DNA from: Arthrobotrys musiformis
Lineage: Eukaryota > Ascomycota > Orbiliomycetes > Orbiliales > Orbiliaceae
Direction: 5' to 3'
Length of the DNA stretch: 64,000 bases
NCBI GenBank assembly: GCA_036971715.1
Contig: JAVHJL010000005.1
Span: forward strand, 2,604,001-2,668,000
The position numbers and the translations under genes are program-made. This document shows positions 56,327 to 64,000 of the stretch, piece by piece (within the stretch, counting starts at the first letter, position 1; every line of letters begins with the position of its first letter). The notes beneath the pieces were generated by a model. The model ran no database searches. It was not told where the DNA came from and saw only the letters and a list, made by a program, of their open reading frames with translations.

Positions 56327-57467
56327 TTTAATACTGTTGCTAATATAGCTAATGCTCGAGGTCCCCAGGAGTTCAAAGTTTAATCCAGATGTTGAGATCA
56401 ATAGTTTGTCGCCCAAAAAAAAAAAAAAAAGGTTGGCTCGACTTCGGCCAGGAATCTGATTTAGGGTTCGTGCGGTCAACCGATCTTGTAGCCAGTGTTC
56501 GAAGAAGAAATCGTATAGAAAGCGACATACGTTCAAGGCGAAATGAATGCACGATGCATATGAAGTTAGGACCCAATTCTCTACGGGCCTAGCGAGCATT
56601 GATCTTAACGTGAAGCAGCGGCAACACGCAAAATACCACGCCCTACAATGAACGACTTCGACGACAACACAAAACCTACCTGTTACAATACTGCAACTTC
56701 GGGAACCAGAGATCGACACTACTCGATACGTTGATCCCCTAACGGAGCATTATGAAAGCTTAAAGGTGGCCGGGGGATCAGATATCATATAGGCAACTCG
56801 AGTTTATCTGGGGTTGAAACCTTCGCCATAAGTGCTATAGCTGAACAAAATCGACTCAAAAGCGCATCTTATTAATTGTGAGCACGGCGCTGATGCACCT
56901 GTTCCTGTATTGATCGAGCCATGTATTGTCTAAATGCCTGGAGATTCGACAAGGCCTCTTAACGTTTTAATTTACACGCACGTGTGGTTCTAGACAAATA
57001 TACAAAGCGCCTCTAGTTATCGAAGTCCGATGCCATACAGGCGGGGGTGACTAGCGGAACAGAATGTAATTTCAGTCTACTTAACTAAAGGCCCTTTGTC
57101 GCATTGGTTTATAGGTCTAGAGATTATCGCGGTGGTCAGTAGTCTTGGGCTGCAGGGGGGTCAGCCGCTTTGTATCTAGTACTAATAAGACTGGCTGAGC
57201 AGAAAGGAGTGAAAAGCCTATGCTTGTTAATTAACTTGATGTTCGATGTGGACGGAACCAATGAGCAGGCGCATAGAGCAAAGATCATCTAGTATTCAAC
57301 TGCGTATGGATTCGCCTCAATTTACACTGCAAAAGAGCACATGCGAGATGTACATATGCACGTGAGAATTTAATACTAGCAGTCGAGAAAAGTGTAAAGG
57401 AATCAAGGCTTGGGGGGGTTAGCACCGCTTAGAGTATGCGGAGCCACAGTGGTGAATCTGGGTGGTT
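56327..57467. other. Intergenic, no gene seen
   Basis: Promoter of the HhH gene (with a 16-A run at 56415-56430) and the 3' region of the DUF7918-like gene. No long frames occur in 56800-57460. Confidence 0.6.
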
Positions 57468-58591
57468 TCAATCGTCGGAAAGTAGATCTATCACCTCAAT
57501 GACCTTTTGTTTCTTGATCCTACGTCCTGATTGAAAAACAACCTCTTCTTCGTCGTTGTCGTCACCACTTGCTGCGGGCTCGCATGGCACGAGGTCTCTC
57601 TCTCGTTCGCGTTTGATGGACTTCTTTTCGTCTCTATCCTGGGCCTAGTAGTTTGTAATAATTAACTTTTGGATTTGCTGTGCGTCGCGGGTTAGAATGG
57701 GCTCTTACTCTATAGCGAAGAAGTTCACGGCGAAGATCTTCAGGTGACATTTCATCCACGGACTTCCCTTCGTAGTCCTCAGTTGAAGGGTCGGGAGACG
57801 GCGAACGAGGTACAAGGCCTTCACTTTGCAGGTACGCTAATATGGGTACTGAGGTTAATGCCATAACTTGAGCGGGGTTCAAAGGTGTCAAATCCTCTAT
57901 CAATCCAATAACTTACATTTGCTGGCATAGAGGAAGACGAATGTAACATACGGATGATGGGGAGGGTCTAGTTTTTTGGTGTTGAAAGCTGGCGACGTTC
58001 GATATTCCACAGGTCCAAACGAAGTTCTATGAGAAACAGCTCTTCCCTTCAGGGATTTTTCGTGAATATCTTTGATATTCTCTGATGCTTTGCCGCCGGT
58101 TGCTTCACATTCCGTTGCTTCCTTTTCCGCCCGAAAAACTAGCACTTTCAGGGAGCCGATGTTTTGCAAAACATCAGTTCGTGTTTCCATCACATCTAGC
58201 TTCTGATCAACTAGAGTTTAGACCCAAAGGTCAGCCCACTTTATCTAGCTTCGGTTACCAAATTTTTAGATTAGAGTAACATACCTGTCGAGAGTCTTGA
58301 GAATCTCATCTCCCGCATCTCAAATACGCCATCGACAGCGGCAGAAGATCTGTATATTATGGCGGTTGGGTCAGTAGTAGTAAAGTAGAATACTTTGACC
58401 CCATCAACATATGCGTTGAAGTCATGCCGTGATGCCGTCGAGTTGCTAAAATCTAGATTGAAGACGAAAGGCTTGTCATCTTGGGCGACAATACTGCAAG
58501 TGATTATCGAACCCTCGGTCTTCGTTCCGAACTCCTCAGCAGAGACGCCATCAACACTGACAGTGCATACTATCCCTTTATGTGACGGCAT
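57468..58591 (-). CDS. DUF7918-like fungal protein
   Basis: Four exons: 58591-58285, 58210-57917, 57848-57709 and 57644-57468 (305 aa, all phases fit). The start MPSHKGIVCTVSVDGVSAEE matches the usual opening of the fungal DUF7918 family, a beta-rich domain of about 200 residues. It continues with ITCSIVAQDDKPFVFNLDFS, VDGVKVFYFTTTDP and GSLKVLVFRAEKE. The C-terminal part is PILAYLQSEGLVPRSPSPDP, then a charged tail with KKSIKREREREL-type basic residues and an acidic run, ending VIEVIDLLSDD. That ending resembles a SUMO-interacting motif (hydrophobic core plus acidic residues). Role unknown, probably nuclear. Confidence 0.8.
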
Positions 58592-60923
58592 TATTTTCTT
58601 TCGACGGAGTATAGGAGAGGAGAGTCGGTTGTAAGCTTCGGCCAGCTCTGGTTTACGAGACAAGTTGTAGGTAAGCAGCGTTAGGGCTAGAGACCACGAG
58701 GCGGTTCTTAGAATCGATAGCTATGTTCGCGGAACTAGAAGAAGAAGCTGAAAGAAGAAAAAGAAGGGGGCGGTGGTGATGTTTTCTGCTTGTCTGGATT
58801 CAGTGCAGAGATGCAATAGCAGTAGCCTGTGTGTTTAAATTTGATGAAGCTAATCTTGAGCTCGATAGATTTAGAGTTGCAGTTCTTTGTCTGCGCCGAG
58901 CGTGTTGCAGTTGTGCGACAGTATGTGGTAAGTTGGTCGCAACTCGCGGTCCTACCGGTACCCATGCTGCAGCCACTACCAGAACTTTCCTGCAGTTAGG
59001 CAATTTGATCCGGCGGTCAATACCTATTCTAGAGGCGTTTTAATTTGAGGTATGGTTAGTATTAGAGCATCTAAGAGCATTTGCTACAGTTTATTATCTA
59101 GAATTTAATAGAAAGTACATGTGTACTAAGACTTAGGTGGGAAGCACATACCCAATCTCTCATTTCTCATTACCCTTTAAATCCCTTCTTCCAAATTTCA
59201 TACAGATTTTATAAACTCTTTAATTCTAGTTTTGATTAAACGATTCTTTTATAACTTTTGCTGAAACTACAAGTATATTACCTATTTTTGCGCGCATCGT
59301 ATTAAATGCCTCAACATGATTACCGCGTCTTCTTACTCCCTTCCTCTCTCCATTCCTCTCGGTGGAGAAGAATAAATAAGGCGAGTATAACCTACGTTTC
59401 GCCTCCGACGATCTCACCTCTGAAAGCAGAAAACACAGGCAAACAACCTTCACAGCAGGCTGTGTAAGAAACATGCTGGGCACCCACCACCCCACCGCGG
59501 ATTTAAAATTTAAAAATTTATTATAACCGTAGAGGAGGCCGCTTTTCGTTCTTGCGATACTGGAAGTAGATAGGTTATTAAAAATGAAATATTGGAAGGA
59601 CAGGTTTATTTTCTAGGCCGGAATAGTGGATGAATAAAGGAGGGGGGAGCAGAAGGTTAGGGCTCAGGATTTTGGCGATGATTTGATTGTTTCGTACCAG
59701 AATTTTGATACGAGGTTTTATACGAGGTGGAGGCCTAGGATGCGGATTGATGGTGATGAGCCGGCGGGTGGGGAGCAGTATGTGTATATGATATCAGGAG
59801 TTTAACGTTGTTCGAGGGGCGTTCGGCGGGATATGAAAATGCAACAGGATTATGTGTTGATATGGCTTGGCGCATGGCGCCTAGCTCGTCAAGGAGAAGC
59901 TTAGTCTGACCCCCTCCTCGGAGTCCAAAGCCGATACCTCACCTCAGAATCGAAAGCTAAGTCTACGATAATTTCGACGAGTGCAATGATTCTCTGCAGT
60001 CTCGGCGCTAGATTCGATTCTTTGATTGTTGTTTATACTGAAGTAAAACAAAAAGCTATTTTGTGCGGAAACAACAGGTGCAGGTCAGGTAATGTGCAGC
60101 TCTCCAGTGCACTGTACAGCGGATCCAAATCAACCCGAACCCAACCAATTTCAGGCGATTTTCAAAGACTGCAACATAATTCTACAAGCTAATTATAAAC
60201 GCTAAGGTACCCAGAGACTAGGCGCCAAGGGCAAAACCTCAGCTCTCGATTATGCCGGTTGGGCACCCATAAGATCCATTGCACCGCAAGCAATTTTGTG
60301 GCGTCAATAAAACATATTATATGCGTACATAGTTGGCACCAAAAACTGATCAGGGGTAAAAGGGCCGACGAGGCTGCCAACAGCAAAGGTCCCTCCGAGC
60401 TCCTGGGCAGCCCACATTTGCTATCAAACGAATGGTTAGCGTATGCATGTGCTGGAAGTCTTATCAGATGTGCGAGCTATCACATTCGGCGCCAGATATT
60501 GAGGCTCGAAATACTGTGCCGCTAAGCACAACGGGATCGAAAACTGCCTAATTGAGGTTTTGGTATTCTTGTCTCGCACCCAGACCTAGTCGACTCGGAA
60601 GGCTGGATAAATTCCAAGATATACCAAGACGCGGAAACGACCTCGGATTGACTTGTTTTATGAGACAACATCGACTAGGTGTTCCACTCAGCTGAAAATA
60701 ATTTATTAACTTGTTTATGGGCTAGCTCAGTTGCGGCTCTAGAAATCGCGTCTATATGAGGGTAACTTTATCCTCATGTTTTGTGTTTTTTATGTTTCCA
60801 GGATTTCCGTATGATTCCAGTGCGACTTTCAGCACAATTCTCCTAACCGTTAACGTCCGCCTTCTATTTCCGGGACCTTTTTTAAAGTTACTGCCCAGCT
60901 AGGACTATTGGTTATACATTCTT
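58592..60923. other. 2.3-kb gene-poor region
   Basis: Promoter of the DUF7918-like gene at the left, then an AT-rich part (59050-59540) and a GT-rich part (59640-59850). Only short frames without family signs. The last 100 bases before 60924 form the promoter/leader of the membrane-protein gene (TTTTTTAAAGTTACTG). Confidence 0.5.
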
Positions 60924-62032
60924 ATGGCTCCTGTTGTTTACCGAGTACGGCCTCCGCATGGCACGGGTGGGTCGGGAGGCGTGGGATCGTCCTCGGCCCG
61001 TGGTGTAGGGATGGCACCTGGGGCACCGACGGGAGCGCGAGCTGGAGTCCCTCTCGTAGCGTTTGCACATTACTACGGCCGCAACTCAGGAAGCTATGAT
61101 GAAGAAAATCCACCGCCTGTTCCTTTGGAATGGATGATGTCGCCGCTTGATCCTAGCAACTGTCCGAAGGCGGAGGCAACCCTGATCACATTTGGTGTCA
61201 CTGCCACGGTTGTCGCCCTTGGACTCGTGCTCGCATCTTACCAACCCTTTGTTAGGAAGGTAACATGCGGTTGCTTTGGCAAGAAAGGCAGTAGTGGCGT
61301 ATGGTGGACTTGGATCTTCACACTGTCACTCTTTTTTGTGGGAAATCTAGCCGTCAGTCTTGTGGTTGTTAATACCGAGGGTTACAAGCACCTATTATTC
61401 AAGAACGTCTTCGCTCTTTACATCTCAAAGCCTAGTTTCTCCATGGCTTTATTGGCGATTCTACGCATCCTCGTTTACAGTGAAGGCGAATCCGTATATG
61501 TAGACGGATACATATCAACTGCCATCAGCGAGCTCGTTCTAAAAATCGTCTCTGCCGTTTTCATTGGTACGACGTGGGAGAGGCTTCCGAACCAACCGGT
61601 CAAAGATTACATGAACGGTGCTCTGATTTACATGAAGATACTCCCCGTCCTCGCTGCGGTATGTTATATCGTGATACCAATCTGGCATCGACACCCGGCA
61701 AAAAAAACCTCCAAGCAGAAGGGGACACATGTAATCTATGCCGTCGTGTGTCTAGCTGCGGTCGTGATCGGACCATGGGTTTATTGGTCTTTCTTTCTAT
61801 CTCTCCCGGGTGCACTGTAAGTATAATATCACGTAAAATACCCTCTTTTGAGCCTAAGACGGGATGAGCTGATGATTCTGTTAGATGGTGTCCGCCGAAG
61901 CTGGCGACTCAAGGGACTTTATGGGCGATATTTTCCATTCTAGGTATGTATGGGGCTACCATCGTGCGACTTTCTGGGTTTATTTCTAACCTTACACATT
62001 AATTATCGACAGGTGGAATAGTTGGCGTCTGA
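60924..62032 (+). CDS. Multipass membrane protein (about seven helices), function unknown
   Basis: Exons 60924-61816, 61885-61943 and 62013-62032 give 323 aa with consistent phases. The N-terminus is Gly/Pro-rich. Helices are visible near TLITFGVTATVVALGLVLAS, WIFTLSLFFVGNLAVSLVVV, PSFSMALLAILRILV, ISELVLKIVSAVFIGTTW, MKILPVLAAVCYIVIPIW, VIYAVVCLAAVVIGPWVYWS and TLWAIFSILGG. Cys pairs sit in loops (VTCGCFGKK). No known receptor or carrier signature was found. The last intron (61944-62012) is canonical, but the final exon adds only six residues (GGIVGV) and cuts the last helix. A better continuation lies at 63529-63845, so this short end may be secondary. Confidence 0.75.
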
Positions 62033-63025
62033 AGAGAAGCGTGCTTGGAGCTTATAAGTACATACGTTTGGGTCCGAGACAAATAATTTTGCTTGGTCGT
62101 ATACTACTCAGGCATATGCATGTCTCTTCCCAAGATAAATCTAATATATATACCCTATCAATCTATACTTGCATGAAGCCAGAATTGGCAGAATGGCCAT
62201 ATTTTGTCTCTTTCGACAGCTCTAGTCCAAGCTCTCATTGGAATCTCCTCATCGGATAATAGTTGCAACATTGGCTTAGCTTAGCACAATTTGATAAGAT
62301 TCGATTCTAGATATAGTGGTAAGTTTCAACTAGCTAGAAGATAGCGCCGAGTGCCAGTGTGCCGGGTATAAGGTGCAACTACAAATTTAGGTACATTTCT
62401 TTCCATGTGATTGTGAGTGACAGATATATACAGATGCATCGGTTGATTTACCAAAATTTCGAAAGTGATGCAGCTGCCGGCTTATTGGCTGATGGCCGAC
62501 TGCCATGCTGTTAAGCAGGGGGATTGAGGAAACGCAGATGTGGTACAAGCCGCCATCTTTGGTAACCATTTTACGTCTGATATCTAACGAGAACGGTCCA
62601 GGCCATGCATACAGTCGCCGAAGCAAGCTGTGTACCACCAACGTTGCAACACGACGCATCCAACTCAAAAGAGGCGCTGGGGGCGACGAATAGGAACGAC
62701 TCCTTGCCGAACGCAGAGAATGTCTCTTCTTGGCTGCGAAAGGTGCGGTATACATGTATATATGGCAGCACGGATTAGGTCGATTGGAAGTTTGAGGCTT
62801 AAAAATCGCCATCCATTGCGAGTGAAATGAGTATGTGGACGGCGGAATCGATATGCCATTATGCCCGACTGCAAGTCGGGGTCTTTATGTACTTAGGTAA
62901 ATGCCCCCCGGGGGGGTAGGTACCAAAATGTGTTGTTTTTTCCAGAAGGTTCTATGTTTATGAACAGCTTTGAATTTATTAGGGTGGTAAGTAAGTACCT
63001 AGGTAGACTTGTATATAAGTATAAG

Positions 63026-63113
63026 CCAGTAGATAGGCTAGTAAATAGGCTGGTTAGTGGGCTAATAAATAGAACAGCTAGTAGGTAGGCCAGCTAGTAG
63101 GTAGGCTGGCAGA
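63026..63113 (+). repeat. Degenerate tandem repeat (TAGTAGGTAGGC-like units)
   Basis: Units such as AGTAGATAGGC, TAGTAAATAGGC, TTAGTGGGC and two near-identical GCTAGTAGGTAGGC copies follow each other at 12-16 base spacing. The array is non-coding and imperfect. Confidence 0.7.
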
Positions 63114-63400
63114 TGGGTTACAACGTTGGAACATAGGATAAAATATAAATATATCAATTTGCTAAAACATAAGCTTGAATTTAAGTCTTGAATTGACAAA
63201 TAGCTGATACTTACGTTCCAACCTACGCAACTACTAACAATTAATGATGAAGGCCAGGCAGTCGGGTTTCAGTGGTGCCGTAGGCACCTACTGTTGCAAG
63301 TAACTTATGTGTATTTACGCCGAAGGGGGGTGTACGGCATTCCGCCCTCTTAACATAATACGCCTTAAGTTCCTGCTGAGTTTACGAGATAACTGCTGAG

Positions 63401-63426
63401 TATACATGTACATATGTACATGTATA
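63401..63426. repeat. 26-bp perfect palindrome
   Basis: TATACATGTACAT followed directly by ATGTACATGTATA, with no spacer. It could extrude as a cruciform or be a symmetric protein-binding site. Seen directly. Confidence 0.9.
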
Positions 63427-63528
63427 CCCGCAAAATAAGTCGAAAGAACGAAAATGGCCAGCCTTACGGAATTCTACTCTCGACATAGCCGGTTTTTTTA
63501 AAAATTCTCATATCTTTCTCTCTTGCAG

Positions 63529-63845
63529 CAGTCATAATCGCGAGCTATGCCGTGATAATTCTGCTCTTCACCCGACCTATGCTTCTCGTTCTTCTGGTGC
63601 CATTCCTAGCCGCACTTTTAGGGATCTGGGGCCGTTAGTACGTGCAAAGTAACGAACTAATGCCAGGATACGATCCTGTGACAATTGCCACCTACGGGCC
63701 CGTACACGGCATTCCCCCAGGAATGCCTGGAAATGTTGTAAATAAACTCAAGATAGCAAAGTACCCTCAGGGCGGTGGCAGGTATCAGTTCATAGCCAAC
63801 GGGGATGTCGAGTACGCGGCTAGCAAAGCTCCAAGTCAGGAGTAG
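63529..63845 (+). pseudogene. Detached C-terminal exon of the membrane-protein gene, with in-frame stop
   Basis: It follows a pyrimidine-rich acceptor and opens with two hydrophobic segments (VIIASYAVIILLF and PMLLVLLVPFLAALLGIW), then a soluble tail with DPVTIATYGPVHGIPPGMPG and RYQFIANGDVEYA. It joins the donor at 61944 in correct phase and would complete the seventh helix (TLWAIFSIL-A-VIIASYAVIIL). A TAG at 63636-63638 interrupts the frame just after the last helix (GIWGR), and the frame continues to a stop at 63843-63845. Either the protein ends at the TAG or the tail was lost by a single point change (CAG to TAG would fit). Confidence 0.55.
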
Positions 63846-64000
63846 GGATATATATCGGGAGAATCTGTACGTATGGCAAAGGGGATTAATTTACTCCAAT
63901 ATCACTTGCTTTTCTCATAGCTTCCTCGGACTATTTTTTCCCCATAAGTATTTAATATTTACCTATCTAATCGATAAAATAAAATATTCATTCACAAGAC
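63846..64000. other. 3' flank at the window edge
   Basis: AT-rich non-coding sequence with AATAAAATA-like polyadenylation context near 63975. No gene seen before the edge. Confidence 0.5.

Larger units (their letters stand above)
62033..63528. other. Repeat-bearing insert between the two alternative last exons
   Basis: A 1.5-kb stretch with no supported gene. It contains a CCCCCCGGGGGG palindrome (62904-62915), a degenerate TAGTAGGTAGGC tandem array (63026-63113) and a 26-bp perfect palindrome (63401-63426). Overlapping frames at 62387-62874 on both strands look spurious. It ends with a strong acceptor, TTTCTCTCTTGCAG, at 63528. I read it as an element or expansion inside what was the last intron of the membrane-protein gene. 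Confidence 0.45.

Overview
This window is nuclear DNA of a filamentous ascomycete (Pezizomycotina). The evidence is many short spliceosomal introns (50-120 nt) with GTRNGT donors, CTAAC/CTAAT branch sites and NAG acceptors, and typical fungal families: GH16 wall proteins, a hyphal GT2, a chimeric terpene/prenyl synthase, a PDR-type ABC transporter, a C45 acyltransferase and a DUF7918-like protein. I rebuilt exon structures by hand from splice signals and reading-frame continuity. No species can be named from the sequence alone. I found no tRNA, rRNA, CRISPR or complete transposon.

The first ~17 kb is accessory-looking, with no housekeeping genes and long gaps holding gene fragments. It carries the 5' end of an FAD monooxygenase (1-330, minus), a membrane-anchored GH16 protein whose catalytic glutamates are replaced (1034-2722, minus), a ten-exon GT2 polysaccharide synthase-like gene (5112-8633, plus), a secreted cysteine-repeat protein (9951-11224, plus) and a bifunctional terpene synthase (13818-16534, plus) with an in-frame stop and an altered second aspartate motif.

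From ~19 to 40 kb the genes look conserved and mostly regulatory or RNA-related: a coiled-coil protein, a two-RRM RNA-binding protein, a Tho1/SARNP-like SAP protein, an 1844-residue Ser/Pro-rich protein ending in a methyltransferase-like domain and carrying four PPG[FL] motifs, and a C2H2 zinc-finger/SR protein.

From 41 to 59 kb come a full-length PDR ABC transporter, a His-rich protein head-to-head with a C45 (isopenicillin acyltransferase-like) Ntn-hydrolase, an F-box protein, a helix-hairpin-helix protein and a DUF7918-like protein. The right end has a multipass membrane protein (60924-62032) whose likely original last exon lies 1.5 kb downstream (63529-63845), across a repeat-bearing stretch.

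The most interesting points are the catalytically dead GH16 with a 13-nt microexon and a GC-AG intron, the decaying chimeric terpene synthase, the displaced terminal exon of the 7-TM gene, and the PPG[FL] array on the methyltransferase protein. I did not find a clearly new multi-gene system.
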